DNA of 64,000 nucleotides, from contig JAEWPH010000018.1 of assembly GCA_023460715.1 (NCBI GenBank), positions 1 through 64,000 of the forward strand, given 5' to 3'. Position numbers and translations under genes: made by a program. Below the pieces are notes generated by a model, which searched no databases, was not told the DNA's origin, and worked only from the letters and a program-made list of their open reading frames with translations. Shown here in pieces: positions 49,914 through 60,712 of the stretch. The stretch is from Pseudomonadota bacterium (GTDB lineage: Bacteria; Pseudomonadota; Gammaproteobacteria; Burkholderiales; Burkholderiaceae_C). The stretch's first letter is position 1; each line of letters opens with the position of its first letter.

Positions 49914-50142
49914 CTGCCGGGGCCGGGCGTCGGTTTCGGCGCGACACAGCGCGGTGGATATGTCGTTGGGCTGTCTTTAGATCTTTGGACAGCCCGCACA
50001 ACCTCAAGTTCAGCGTCTTCGCCCTGTTCATTCACGGGCTGCATCGGGCGCCAGGAGTCAGAGGCGGGTCGGAGTTGTACCGTCCCTCACCTTCGTGCTG
50101 ACCGCGCAACAATCCAAGCCTTGGGAAATGTGCAGGGACGCA

Positions 50143-51057
50143 ATGGTTCGTTCGCCAATGGGAAGTGCTTCTTACTGGAACGAGTGGTGCTCGTATGCGG
50201 ACGAGCACATCGTCCACATGACGAAGCAGATTTCGGAGCCGGCAGGTGACCCGTCCTATCGGCCGCAGTATGTCTTCAACCTTGTGCGAAAGCACTATGA
50301 GCAAATGCTGCGGCGCTACTCCCGAGGCGACGGCATTACCGAACTGAAACCGTATTTCCCGCCATTGCTGGACGCCTGGGAAGAATCCGAACGTCTGGGA
50401 TACGCCGTTTGGACAGCGAAGCAACAGTACACGCGCCACGCGTGGAAGGTGAATCTCGATCACTACATCGTTTGCTTCTGGCTGGTGGGCTTGGCGCTGG
50501 TGCTTGATATACCGGATGACCAATGGCAGCGGCTGATCACCTTGATGGGGAACGAAGGCGAGGATGCCTTGTTGGATCGCGTGATAGCGTCTCGGCAACC
50601 GGGGCGCAAAATAGGCGCCGCGCTCTGCCATCCCAGGCCATACGAGCGTCTGCTGGACGCTGTGTATGCGCCGAGGGCCGAACAGGCCCCGTTGCTATCG
50701 ACGTTCCTGGAGAAGTGGTATCTCGAACTGGACAGCCCTCCGGCAAGAGACCAGGCCAAGACGTCAGTGATGAATGCCCGCCCCTACTGGAATCGTTATG
50801 GTGACCAGAATTTCGAAGGCGGCGCATACTTCGGACGTTGGTGTGTGGAGGCGGTAGCTGCCGTCAAAGCCTTCGGTATGGATGACAGCCTGTGTCTGGG
50901 GCATGCCAACTATCCAGGGGATTTGTTGCGCCCCGGGAAACCCACGACGCACCTTCCATCGCCACAATGCGAGCAGACTGCTGCCTTCCCGTTGGATAGT
51001 GGCGTGGTAAAGAAGAGCCGGTCAGGATGGTTCGCCAGAATTTTCGGCGGGCTATAA
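50143..51057 (+). CDS. PoNi-like (DUF1910/DUF1911) immunity protein
   Basis: 304 residues from ATG 50143 (AGGGA ribosome-binding site 4 nt upstream); GTG 50095 and ATG 50128 are alternatives. The N-terminal helical region (SASYWNEWCSYADEHIVHMT) and C-terminal YWNRYGDQNFEGGAYFGRWC, VEAVAAVKAFGMDDSLCLGH, ANYPGDLLRP match DUF1910/DUF1911, the immunity family of PoNe-type DNase toxins delivered by type VI secretion or contact systems. No toxin or secretion gene is adjacent: an orphan. Base composition is less GC-rich than neighbouring genes, suggesting transfer. Confidence 0.7.
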   Translation: MVRSPMGSASYWNEWCSYADEHIVHMTKQISEPAGDPSYRPQYVFNLVRKHYEQMLRRYSRGDGITELKPYFPPLLDAWEESERLGYAVWTAKQQYTRHAWKVNLDHYIVCFWLVGLALVLDIPDDQWQRLITLMGNEGEDALLDRVIASRQPGRKIGAALCHPRPYERLLDAVYAPRAEQAPLLSTFLEKWYLELDSPPARDQAKTSVMNARPYWNRYGDQNFEGGAYFGRWCVEAVAAVKAFGMDDSLCLGHANYPGDLLRPGKPTTHLPSPQCEQTAAFPLDSGVVKKSRSGWFARIFGGL

Positions 51058-51144
51058 GCAGGCAATGCAGGCAGTGCCGCTTCCGTCCTACAGCTTCGCG
51101 CCTGCAGCGGTTTCTAGGATGGTTCTCACCAAAAGGAACCTTCC

Positions 51145-51384
51145 ATGTCCCGCGCTGACCCACGTCCTGAAGCTCCCGACCGCCCGCGCGGCCCGCCGCA
51201 CCTGCCGGATCGGAAGAAGAGAAGCCGCGCAGCTCTGATCGTCTTGGGATGTGTGGCGATCGCGGCTGTGTTGCTGCTGGGCGGCACGTTCCTGTTCGCG
51301 CCCGACAAGGTCTACGACCCTGGCGAGAGCTTCGGTACCGAGCGGCCGGCGCACGTTCCGCCACCAGGTGGCGGGTCCAACTAG
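51145..51384 (+). CDS. Small single-span membrane protein
   Basis: 79 residues. A charged, proline-rich N-terminus (RADPRPEAPDRPRGPPHLPD then RKKR) precedes one membrane helix (ALIVLGCVAIAAVLLLGGTF, ~29-48), followed by a short tail of low complexity (GTERPAHVPPPGGGSN). An AAAGGAACC ribosome-binding site precedes the ATG. N-in topology is expected from the RKKR stop. No family or function recognised; it shares the accessory patch with the immunity-like gene. Confidence 0.6.
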   Translation: MSRADPRPEAPDRPRGPPHLPDRKKRSRAALIVLGCVAIAAVLLLGGTFLFAPDKVYDPGESFGTERPAHVPPPGGGSN

Positions 51385-51665
51385 GCGCAGACCTCGCAAG
51401 CGCACTGCGCAGCCCTCTGACTGGTCAGCGAGACCGGCGCAGGCTCCGGTGGATCGCCATCGCCCACTTCCGCACGCCACGCTTCGACCGGTCGTTGCAG
51501 GCCCGAACCTCTCAACGCTGCCCGCTACCACGTGGCCCATTCCGCTCTGCGCCGCGCCATCTCCATCCGTCCATCCCGCCGACGGCTTGGTGTAGGCTCG
51601 CCGTTTAGCCTTGCCTGCTCCCATCCGGGAGGTCTGGCGCGCAAGAACGGAGAAACTGCATAGCC

Positions 51666-52451
51666 ATGCGTTCGACAGATGAGATGCCCCGCCCCGCGGC
51701 AGCGCGGCCTGCAGCGGCGCGGCTGGATGCGGTGGACGCGCTGCGCGGCGTGGCCATGGTGTGGATGACGGTCTTTCACTTCTGCTTCGATCTCAGCCAC
51801 TTCGGGTACTGGCCCCAGGAGTTCCGCGCGGATCCGTTCTGGACGGTGCAGCGCACGATGATCGTGAGCCTGTTTCTGCTGTGTGCCGGCTTCGGGCAGG
51901 CCATTGCGTGGCGACAAGGCGTGGCGTGGCCGCGCTTCTGGCGCCGCTGGGGGCAGATCGTGGCGTGCGCGCTGCTCGTCACGCTCGGGTCCGCCTGGAT
52001 GTTTCCCCGTAGCTTCATCTATTTCGGGGTGCTGCACGGCATGGCCGCGATGCTGCTGATCACCCGCCTGACGTCCGGAGCGGGTCCGTGGCTATGGCCG
52101 ATGGGCCTGCTGGCCCTGGCGGCGCCCTGGGGCGCGCAGTGGCTGCTGGCCGGACCGTGGCATGCCTGGGCTCCCATCTTCGACAGCCGCGCACTCAACT
52201 GGCTCGGGCTGGTGTCCCGCAAGCCCTTCACCGAGGACTATGTGCCGCTTTTCCCCTGGCTGGGCGTGATGTGGTGGGGCATGGCCGCGGGGCAGTGGAT
52301 CCTGACCTGGCGGCCTACCGTGCTCGCCGCGCCCCTGCCTGCACCGGGCCGCACGCTGGCATGGCTGGGCCGCTGGAGCCTGAGTTACTACATGCTGCAC
52401 CAGCCGGTGATGATCGGCGGTCTGATGGCTGTGGGGTGGTGGCTGGGCTGA
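51666..52451 (+). CDS. DUF1624 / heparan-alpha-glucosaminide N-acetyltransferase-like membrane protein
   Basis: 261 residues with about seven membrane helices. The N-terminal signature RLDAVDALRGVAMVWMTVFH contains the D-x-L-R-G motif and a conserved His, and FGVLHGMAAMLLITRL and SLSYYMLHQPVMIG match the DUF1624/HGSNAT-like acyltransferase superfamily. Such proteins transfer acyl groups to sugars across the membrane. The acceptor is unknown. It ends 65 nt before a bidirectional terminator shared with the convergent prolyl isomerase gene. Confidence 0.85.
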   Translation: MRSTDEMPRPAAARPAAARLDAVDALRGVAMVWMTVFHFCFDLSHFGYWPQEFRADPFWTVQRTMIVSLFLLCAGFGQAIAWRQGVAWPRFWRRWGQIVACALLVTLGSAWMFPRSFIYFGVLHGMAAMLLITRLTSGAGPWLWPMGLLALAAPWGAQWLLAGPWHAWAPIFDSRALNWLGLVSRKPFTEDYVPLFPWLGVMWWGMAAGQWILTWRPTVLAAPLPAPGRTLAWLGRWSLSYYMLHQPVMIGGLMAVGWWLG

Positions 52452-52515
52452 GCGCCTGGGTTGCGCGGCCAGCGGGTAGGTCACACGCCAGCGGGTCGGC
52501 GCACGGCTGCACCCG

Positions 52516-52545
52516 TAAAAAAGCGGCCCACGGGCCGCTTTTTCT
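52516..52545. terminator. Bidirectional terminator
   Basis: AAAAAAGCGGCCC-ACG-GGCCGCTTTTT (~52517-52543): a GC stem flanked by an A-run and a T-run, so it can terminate both the DUF1624 gene (+) and the prolyl isomerase gene (-). Confidence 0.9.
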
Positions 52546-52571
52546 AAACAGGTCATTCGAACCTGGCCGGA

Positions 52572-53357
52572 TCACTCGACCTTGGCCTTGGTGCGCAGGT
52601 CTTCCTGGAACTTGGCCAGCTTCTGCTGCTGCAGTTGCTGGGCGATCTGCGGCTTCACTTCTTCCAGCTTGGGCAGCTGCGCTTCGCGCACGTCGTCCAG
52701 GCGGATGACATGCCAGCCGAACTGGCTCTTCACGGGGGTTTGCGTGGTCTTGCCCTTTTCGAGCTTCACCAGTGCTTCGGTGAACTCGGGGACGTAGCTG
52801 TTGGGGCTGGCCCAGTCCAGATCGCCACCGCGTGCGCCGGATCCGGGATCCTTGGACTGCTTCTTGGCGATGTCGGCGAACTTGGCGCCCTTCTTCAGGG
52901 AGGCGATGATGGCCTTGGCCTCGTCTTCCTTCTCGACCAGGATGTGGCTGGCCTTGTATTCCTTGCCGGAATTGGCCGCGGCGAACTTGTCGTACTCGGC
53001 CTGGATCTCGGCATCGGTGACGGGGTTGCTCTTCTGATAGTCCACGAACAATTCGCGGATCAGGATGGTCTGGCGGGCCAGTTCCATCTGGGCCTTGTAG
53101 TCGGCGGATCCTTCGAGGCCGCGCTTTTGCGCTTCCTGCATGAAGATCTCACGGGCGATCACTTCCTCTTTGATCTGGCCTTCGACTTCAGGGGTCACCG
53201 GGCGGCCGGAACGTTCCACTTGCTGCTTCAAGGCATCTGCGCGTTCCTTGGGAACGGCCTTGCCGTTGACGATGGCGATGTTCTGCGCAGACACGGGCAG
53301 CACGACGGTGCCCAGCATGGCAGCGGCCACCAGGCCGGACAAGAGCTTTTTCTTCAT
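52572..53357 (-). CDS. Periplasmic peptidyl-prolyl isomerase, parvulin (PpiC) type
   Basis: 261 residues. Signal peptide MKKKLLSGLVAAAMLGTVVL...SA, cleaved near residue 24. An N-terminal SurA/PrsA-like helical region (~30-130, with VNGKAVPKERADALKQQVER), then a parvulin domain (~135-225: YKASHILVEKEDEAKAI, KQSKDPGSGARGGDLDW and FGWHVIRLDDV) with its conserved His residues, then a helical Gln-rich tail. It helps fold outer-membrane proteins in the periplasm. Downstream gene of a minus-strand run, 67 nt after bolA. Confidence 0.93.
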   Translation of the reverse strand: MKKKLLSGLVAAAMLGTVVLPVSAQNIAIVNGKAVPKERADALKQQVERSGRPVTPEVEGQIKEEVIAREIFMQEAQKRGLEGSADYKAQMELARQTILIRELFVDYQKSNPVTDAEIQAEYDKFAAANSGKEYKASHILVEKEDEAKAIIASLKKGAKFADIAKKQSKDPGSGARGGDLDWASPNSYVPEFTEALVKLEKGKTTQTPVKSQFGWHVIRLDDVREAQLPKLEEVKPQIAQQLQQQKLAKFQEDLRTKAKVE

Positions 53358-53424
53358 TGGAAATCCACAAAAAGGAAATTGATAGCAACCAACCTTGGCT
53401 GCAAGCCCGTCAGCTGAGGGCGAA

Positions 53425-53694
53425 TCAGAGAACTTCAATGGCGATGGCGTGGGCGCCCTGGTCAATGAAAACCTGCAGCGCATCATACACAAGGCGATGC
53501 TGGGCCACGCGGGCCTTGCCGGTAAACAAAGGTGACGAGATCCGCACCCGAAAATGGGTACCGAAGCCCGTGCCATTGGCCCCGGCATGGCCTGCGTGGG
53601 CGGCGCTTTCGTCGATGATTTCCAGGTGCGTCGGGGCCAGCCGCTCGGCCAGCCGGGCATGCATGGCCTCGGCGGTGATGGGCTGTCCGCTCAT
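53425..53694 (-). CDS. BolA family protein
   Basis: 89 residues, BolA fold: [20 protein letters not shown] at the N-terminus, then a histidine-rich loop ([20 protein letters not shown]) and the conserved [20 protein letters not shown] helix (~67-86). BolA proteins partner monothiol glutaredoxins in Fe-S handling or act in morphology control. The ATG overlaps the septation-protein stop by 4 nt. Confidence 0.93.
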   Translation of the reverse strand: MSGQPITAEAMHARLAERLAPTHLEIIDESAAHAGHAGANGTGFGTHFRVRISSPLFTGKARVAQHRLVYDALQVFIDQGAHAIAIEVL

Positions 53695-54251
53695 GGCTGC
53701 ACGTCCGTGGGTTGCTTGTCTTCCTCGTCCTTGAGGTAGCGGCTCAGGTACAGGGCCTGCGCCACGACGAAGACGAGCATGAAGCCGAGGCCGCCGAACA
53801 GCTTGAAGTTGACCCAGGTATCGGTGTCGAAGGTGTAGGCCACCCACAGGTTGACCACGCCCATGATGGCGAAGAAGCCGGCCCAGCTCCAGTTCAGGGT
53901 GCGCCAGGCGTTGTCGGGCAGCGTCATCTGCGCCCCCATCAACGAGCGGATGAGGTTCTTGCGGAACACCAGCTGCGCGATCAGCAGGGCGCCCCCCATC
54001 AGCCAGTACAGCACCGTGGGCTTCCACTTGATGAAGGTCTCGCTATGGGCCAGCAACGTGGCGCCGCCGAAGACCACGATCACCCCCAGGCTGACCCACT
54101 GCATGGGCTCGACCTTGCCGTGGCGCACACGCAGGTAGGCGATCTGCAGCACGGTGGCGACGATGGCCACTGCGGTGGCGGTATAGATGCCCCAGACCTT
54201 GAACGCGGCGAAGAACAGGATGATGGGGAAGAAGTCGATCAGCAGTTTCAT
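53691..54251 (-). CDS. yciB: Inner membrane-spanning septation protein A
   Basis: 186 residues with five membrane helices; starts [20 protein letters not shown], the family N-terminus. LRHGK-type loop [40 protein letters not shown] and [20 protein letters not shown] are typical of YciB/IspZ. It is an inner-membrane protein linked with cell division and envelope integrity. The stop codon overlaps the bolA start by 4 nt. Confidence 0.95.
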   Translation of the reverse strand: MKLLIDFFPIILFFAAFKVWGIYTATAVAIVATVLQIAYLRVRHGKVEPMQWVSLGVIVVFGGATLLAHSETFIKWKPTVLYWLMGGALLIAQLVFRKNLIRSLMGAQMTLPDNAWRTLNWSWAGFFAIMGVVNLWVAYTFDTDTWVNFKLFGGLGFMLVFVVAQALYLSRYLKDEEDKQPTDVQP

Positions 54252-54286
54252 GGACGGTGCAGGGCGCGAAAGGCTCCAGGGGACGG

Positions 54287-54700
54287 TCAGGGCGCCTCGG
54301 ACTCGAAGTCGAGCGAGGCGGAATTCATACAGTAACGCAGCCCGGTCGGGGCCGGGCCGTCTTCGAAGACGTGGCCCAGGTGGGCTCCGCATTGTGCACA
54401 AACGGTTTCTGTGCGGACCATGCCGTGGCTGCGGTCCACGATCTCCTTAATGGCGCCGGGAACAGCCTGCGAGAAGCTGGGCCAGCCGCAGCCGGCGTCG
54501 AACTTGGTGTCGGAATCGAACAGCTTGGCGCCGCAGCACACGCAGTGGTAGCTGCCGTCGGCCCAATGCGCCTCGTACTTACCGGTGAAAGGGCGTTCGG
54601 TGGCGGCGTGGCGCGTCACCTTCCAGGCGGCGGGCTCGGCGCCCTTTTCCTGGAGCAGGGCTTGCCATTCTGCGTCGGTCTTCTGGACGGGAAAGGTCAT
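54287..54700 (-). CDS. msrB: Peptide-methionine (R)-S-oxide reductase
   Basis: 137 residues. Zinc-binding Cys pairs in [11 protein letters not shown] and [21 protein letters not shown] in between, and the catalytic Cys in [11 protein letters not shown] near the C-terminus. It reduces methionine-R-sulfoxide in proteins with thioredoxin. The ATG overlaps the selO stop codon (ATGA), so the two oxidative-stress genes are coupled. 36 nt upstream of yciB. Confidence 0.97.
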   Translation of the reverse strand: MTFPVQKTDAEWQALLQEKGAEPAAWKVTRHAATERPFTGKYEAHWADGSYHCVCCGAKLFDSDTKFDAGCGWPSFSQAVPGAIKEIVDRSHGMVRTETVCAQCGAHLGHVFEDGPAPTGLRYCMNSASLDFESEAP

Positions 54701-56181
54701 GATGAACAGCTGATCTCGATGGTGGACGCCCAGTCGGGCGGAAAGCCGGACCAGTGGGCATCCTGGTCCGCATGTTCGTCAAATGGGTGGGCGAGCAGCG
54801 TCTGCAAGGTGGCGAACACCGAGAAGTCACCCGACCGGGCCGCGCGGATGGCCTGTTCGCCCAGGTGGTTGCGGAGCACGAACTTGGGATTGGTTTTCAG
54901 CATCAAATCGGCCGCCAGCCCTTGATCCGATTGCGCAAGCTGCTCCTGATAGGTGAGCAACCAGCCATCCCAGCCGGGGCGGTTCACGAACAGATCGCGC
55001 ACGGTTTCGTAGTCGCCGGTGGCGACCGCGTGCGACAGGCGGCGCCAGAAGATGGGGTAATCCACACCATCGCCCGCCAGCAGCTGCAGCAGGGCATCAA
55101 CCAGGGCCGCATCGCCGTCACCCGACTGCCGCAGGCCCAGCTTGTCGCGCATGCGCTGCAGGAACTGCGCGGGGAACACGCTGCGGTAGGACTCCAGCGC
55201 GGCCTGGGCGATCTCGGTGTCGCCGATAAGCGGCATCAGCGCCTGGCCGAGGCAGAACAGGTTCCAGTAGGCGACGTTGGGCTGGCGGTTGAAGGCATAG
55301 CGGCCCTGGGTGTCGCTGTGGTTGCAGACATGCCCCGGCACGAACCCGTCGAGGAACTGGAAGGGGCCGTAGTCGATGGTCAGGCCCAGGATGCTCATGT
55401 TGTCCGTGTTCATCACACCGTGGCAGAAGCCGATGGCCTGCCACTGCGCCAGCAACGCAGCGGTGCGCTCGCTCACGGCCTGCAGCAGAGCAGCGTAAGG
55501 GTTGCGGCCGAGCGCCGCCGTGGTGCGGCAGTCCGGGTAGTAGCGGTCGATCACGTAGTCGGCCAGCTGGCGCAGTTCCGCCTCCTGGCCGCGCGCGGCG
55601 AAGTGCTCGAAATGGCCGAAGCGGATGAAGCTGGGCGCCAGCCGCGTCACCACGGCGGCGGTTTCGGCCTCTTCGCGGTACACCGGGGCGGTCGAGCCGG
55701 TGATGCACAGGGCCCGCGTGGTGGGGATGTCCAGCGCGTGCATGGCCTCGCTGCACAGGAACTCGCGGATGCTGGAGCGCAAGACGGCGCGGCCGTCGCC
55801 CATGCGCGAGTAGGGCGTGCGGCCGGCGCCCTTGAGCTGCACCTCGATGCCGCTATCGGTTTCGCCCAGCAGGATGGCGCGCCCGTCGCCGAGCTGGCCG
55901 GCCCACACGCCGAACTGGTGGCCGCTGTAGACGCTGGCCAGCGGGCGCGCGTCCGCCGGCATCGCGTTGCCGGTGAAGACCTGTAGGGCGGTGTCGGAAG
56001 CCAGCCATTCCCGGTCCACACCCAGCCACTCGGCAGCGCTGGCGCTGCTGCCGACCCAATGCGGCGCTGGCAGGGGCGTGGGTACCAGCTCGGTGAAGAA
56101 GGCCGGACCCAGCGCGGCAAAGCCGTTGTGCCAGGCCAGGCCGGAGCGCGGCGATGCGGCAGGCGTCGGGGTAGAAGACAT
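54697..56181 (-). CDS. selO: Protein adenylyltransferase SelO
   Basis: 494 residues from ATG 56181 ([15 protein letters not shown]). Pseudokinase-fold SelO family (YdiU/UPF0061): GVDREWL at the N-terminus, [20 protein letters not shown] (~110-129), [18 protein letters not shown], and the metal-binding [20 protein letters not shown]. It AMPylates protein Ser/Thr/Tyr residues and is tied to redox homeostasis. The bacterial enzyme normally lacks selenocysteine; the C-terminus here is [12 protein letters not shown]. Overlaps msrB by 4 nt, divergent from the acyl-CoA ligase gene. Confidence 0.95.
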   Translation of the reverse strand: MSSTPTPAASPRSGLAWHNGFAALGPAFFTELVPTPLPAPHWVGSSASAAEWLGVDREWLASDTALQVFTGNAMPADARPLASVYSGHQFGVWAGQLGDGRAILLGETDSGIEVQLKGAGRTPYSRMGDGRAVLRSSIREFLCSEAMHALDIPTTRALCITGSTAPVYREEAETAAVVTRLAPSFIRFGHFEHFAARGQEAELRQLADYVIDRYYPDCRTTAALGRNPYAALLQAVSERTAALLAQWQAIGFCHGVMNTDNMSILGLTIDYGPFQFLDGFVPGHVCNHSDTQGRYAFNRQPNVAYWNLFCLGQALMPLIGDTEIAQAALESYRSVFPAQFLQRMRDKLGLRQSGDGDAALVDALLQLLAGDGVDYPIFWRRLSHAVATGDYETVRDLFVNRPGWDGWLLTYQEQLAQSDQGLAADLMLKTNPKFVLRNHLGEQAIRAARSGDFSVFATLQTLLAHPFDEHADQDAHWSGFPPDWASTIEISCSS

Positions 56182-56398
56182 CGGACGATTGTCCTGCACG
56201 GGCGGATGCCCCGTCGGGGGCAGGGCCTTGCGTCCTAGGGCGATCACCTGGTGCGGGGCGGCGGAGGGCAACGGCCAGGCGTGTCGTGCCCGTGACATGC
56301 GCCGCGCGCGTCGGCTTCGCTGCTGCTGCGGGGTGTGCCGGCGCCCGGTTAGGATGAGAATTCCGCCGCACACAACCTATACAGAGGAGCACAAACAC

Positions 56399-58042
<1,644 letters not shown>

Positions 58043-58180
58043 GCCGTGGCGCGACTGCCCCGGCGCCGCGCGCGCCGCAGGCAGTCGCATCGGCGATAGC
58101 CGGTAGGGGCATTCCCTGAGCGCTGCCCTGGGTCAACACGCTACGCTGCCCCGTGTTGATACCAAAACAGGAGACAGACC

Positions 58181-59416
58181 ATGGGATTTGCTATCAAGGC
58201 AGTAGCTGCATCCGTCATATTGGTAAGCGCTGGCGGCGCATTTGCCCAAAAGGGTGAGACCGTCAAGATCGCATGGCTGGACCCGCTCTCGGGACTCATG
58301 GCAGCGGTGGGAACGAACCAACTCAAGAGCTTCCAGTTCATCGCCGAGGAGTTCAACAAGAAGAGCGCCTCGGGCGTGAAGTTCGAGATCATCGGTATCG
58401 ACAACAAGCTCAGCCCGCAAGAGACCACGAGCGCGCTGCGCTCGGCCATGGACCAGGGCGCCCGCTATGTGGTGCAGGGCAATGGCTCCGGCCCCGCATT
58501 GGCCATCATCGACGCGCTGGAAAAGCACAACGCCCGCAATCCGGGCAAGGAAGTGCTGTTCCTGAACTACGCGGCCGTGGACCCCGATCTCACCAACAGC
58601 AAGTGCAGCTATTGGCACTTCCGGCTGGATGCGGACACCTCCATGAAGATGGAAGCGTTGACCACCTTCATCAAGGACGTGCCTGCGGTGAAGAAGGTCT
58701 ACCTCATCAACCAGAACTACTCGCATGGTCACCAGGTCGCCAAGTACGCCAAGGAGAACCTGGCACGCAAACGGCCCGATGTGCAGATCGTCGGCGACGA
58801 TCTGCACCCGCTGGCGCAGGTGCGTGACTTCGCGCCCTACATCGCCAAGATCAAGCAGTCGGGCGCCGACACGGTCATCACCGGCAACTGGGGCTCCGAC
58901 CTGGCGCTGCTGATCAAGGCCGCCAACGACGCGGGCCTCAACAACGTCAACTTCTACACCTACTACGGCGGCGTGACCGGCAGCCCCACCGCCATGGGCG
59001 CGGCGGCGGCGGGGCGCGTGTACATGGCCTCGTACAACCATCTGAACCTGCCCGGTGAGATCGGCCGCATCGTCAAGGACTACAAGGCCAAGTTCAACGA
59101 CGACATGTACACCGGCGCGGTGTACCACGCGTTCGCCATGCTCGATACGGCATTTACCAAGACCAAGTCGACGGAGCCGGTGAAGGTGGCGGCCGCGCTG
59201 GAGGGCCTGAAGTTCACCAGCTTCAATGGCGAGGTCGAGATGCGCAAGACCGACCACCAGCTACAGCAAGGCCTGTTTATCTCGAAGTGGGAAAAGGCCG
59301 GCGGCAAGTATCCTAACGACGCGGAGAACACCGGCTACACCTTCGTTCCGGTGAAATACTACGAGCCCTACGTGGCCAGCACGCCGACGTCCTGCCAGAT
59401 GAAGCGGCCGTCATGA
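58181..59416 (+). CDS. Branched-chain amino-acid-type ABC transporter binding protein
   Basis: 411 residues. Signal peptide GFAIKAVAASVILVSAGGAF-AQ (~2-23). Periplasmic type-I fold: TVKIAWLDPLSGLMAAVGTN, a lobe hinge and repeated Rossmann-like units (VVQGNGSGPALAIIDALEKH, DTVITGNWGSDLALLIKAAN). Peripla_BP_6 members of this length in this family bind amino acids, amides or aromatic acids, so leucine specificity is not assured. An ACAGGAGAC ribosome-binding site precedes the ATG. The gene is followed by a strong terminator before the permease genes. Confidence 0.9.
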   Translation: MGFAIKAVAASVILVSAGGAFAQKGETVKIAWLDPLSGLMAAVGTNQLKSFQFIAEEFNKKSASGVKFEIIGIDNKLSPQETTSALRSAMDQGARYVVQGNGSGPALAIIDALEKHNARNPGKEVLFLNYAAVDPDLTNSKCSYWHFRLDADTSMKMEALTTFIKDVPAVKKVYLINQNYSHGHQVAKYAKENLARKRPDVQIVGDDLHPLAQVRDFAPYIAKIKQSGADTVITGNWGSDLALLIKAANDAGLNNVNFYTYYGGVTGSPTAMGAAAAGRVYMASYNHLNLPGEIGRIVKDYKAKFNDDMYTGAVYHAFAMLDTAFTKTKSTEPVKVAAALEGLKFTSFNGEVEMRKTDHQLQQGLFISKWEKAGGKYPNDAENTGYTFVPVKYYEPYVASTPTSCQMKRPS

Positions 59417-59563
59417 GCCTGCTGGCGGTCTCGCAGGGGATCGCATTGGAACCCAATCGGGATGAGTGGAGGCCTCGGGTGCGCCGCATGGGCTCGTGCC
59501 CATGCCAGCAGCCGGGGCCTCCAATCGCCCGATTTCGCTCCAACCCTTCGGGCAGCGGTCTTT

Positions 59564-59645
59564 GCGGGCGGTCTGCGGAGTTGCGGCGCTGGTGGATAGC
59601 CGTGCTATTGGCTGCACACCGCGCCTAGCATCCCGTCCCGCAAAG
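59564..59645. repeat. Dispersed intergenic repeat, family C (copy 2)
   Basis: Order GCGGGCGGTCTGCGG...GTTGCGGCG...CGCCTAGCATC (59622-59632) then CCCGC, as in the ybaB-recR spacer (7583-7680). It sits in the binding-protein/permease gap. The remainder of 59417-59754 holds a terminator and no supported gene. Confidence 0.6.
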
Positions 59646-59701
59646 GCCGCTGTGCGACCCCTGGGAGACCGCCAGCAGACTCTATGCCGTGATGACCTTC
59701 G

Positions 59702-59730
59702 AGGCCCGACTCGCCCTCGGGCCTTTTTTT
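59702..59730 (+). terminator. Intra-operon terminator before livH
   Basis: AGGCCCGA (59702-59709) pairs with TCGGGCCT (59717-59724) across a 7-nt loop, followed by a T-run, 25 nt before the livH start. It would let the binding protein be made in excess over the permease. Confidence 0.85.
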
Positions 59731-59754
59731 CAGCCGTACTGACAAGCCAATCCG

Positions 59755-60708
59755 ATGAATCTTGAGTTTTTCGTGATCTCTCTGCTGAACGGCATCAGCT
59801 ACGGGCTGCTGCTGTTCATGCTGAGCTCGGGGCTCACCCTGATCTTCAGCATGATGGGTGTGCTGAACTTCGCGCACACCAGCTTCTACATGCTGGGTGC
59901 CTACTTTGCATACACCATCTCGGGCGTGGTGGGCTTCTGGCCCGCGCTGGTGCTATCGCCGCTGCTCATAGGCATCCTGGGTGCGGCGTTCGAGCGTTAC
60001 GCGCTGCGGCGCGTGCACAAGTTCGGCCATGTACCCGAGCTGCTGGTCACCTTCGGCCTGTCGTACCTGATCCTCGAAGTGGTGCAACTCGTGTGGGGTC
60101 GCTCCACCGTGCCCTACGGGCTGCCTACGCAACTGCAAGGACCCCTCTTTACGCTGTACGGCACGCAGTTCCCGAAGTCGCGCTCTTTCATCATGCTGGT
60201 CGCACTGCTGATGCTGCTGTCGGTATGGCTGCTGCTCACGCGCACCCGCATCGGGCTGGTGATCCAGGCGGCGCTCAAGTACCCGGACATGGTGGAGGCG
60301 CTGGGCCACAACGTGCCGCGTGTGTTCATGCTGGTGTTCGGCGGCGGGTGCGCGCTGGCGGGCCTGGCCGGCGTGATCGGTGGCAACACCTACGTCACGG
60401 AGCCGGCCATGGCGATGTCGGTAGGCTCCATCATCTTCGTGGTGGTGGTGGTCGGCGGCATGGGCTCGCTGGCCGGGGCCTTCCTCGCATCGCTGCTCAT
60501 CGGGCTGGTGCAGACCTTCGCCGTTGCGCTGGATTATTCGCTGGTGCATGCCTTCGCCCGGTTGGGGGTGGTGGTCACCGAGCAGACCTTCGGCTGGCCG
60601 GTGCTGAAGCTCACCATCTCGCAGATCGCGCCGATTCTTCCGTACCTGTTCCTGGTGCTGATCCTGATCTTCCGGCCCAAGGGGCTGCTGGGCACGCGGG
60701 AGGGCTGA
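59755..60708 (+). CDS. livH: Branched-chain amino-acid-type ABC permease LivH
   Basis: 317 residues with about eight membrane helices, LivH/BPD_transp_2 family: LLNGISYGLLLFMLSSGLTL, IFSMMGVLNFAHTSFYMLGA (the NFAH motif typical of LivH) and TRIGLVIQAALKYPDMVEAL. It forms the permease with LivM. The ATG follows the terminator region, so expression depends on read-through or an internal promoter. 4 nt separate it from livM. Confidence 0.93.
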   Translation: MNLEFFVISLLNGISYGLLLFMLSSGLTLIFSMMGVLNFAHTSFYMLGAYFAYTISGVVGFWPALVLSPLLIGILGAAFERYALRRVHKFGHVPELLVTFGLSYLILEVVQLVWGRSTVPYGLPTQLQGPLFTLYGTQFPKSRSFIMLVALLMLLSVWLLLTRTRIGLVIQAALKYPDMVEALGHNVPRVFMLVFGGGCALAGLAGVIGGNTYVTEPAMAMSVGSIIFVVVVVGGMGSLAGAFLASLLIGLVQTFAVALDYSLVHAFARLGVVVTEQTFGWPVLKLTISQIAPILPYLFLVLILIFRPKGLLGTREG

Positions 60709-60712
60709 GACC

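Noticed and set aside
49968..49995. Hairpin GGGCTGTC / GACAGCCC as a terminator
   Set aside because: The stem is good but no T-run follows, so it is not called a terminator.
49048..51665. A tRNA-flanked integrative element with att sites
   Set aside because: No integrase and no repeat of the tRNA 3' end was found in the window.
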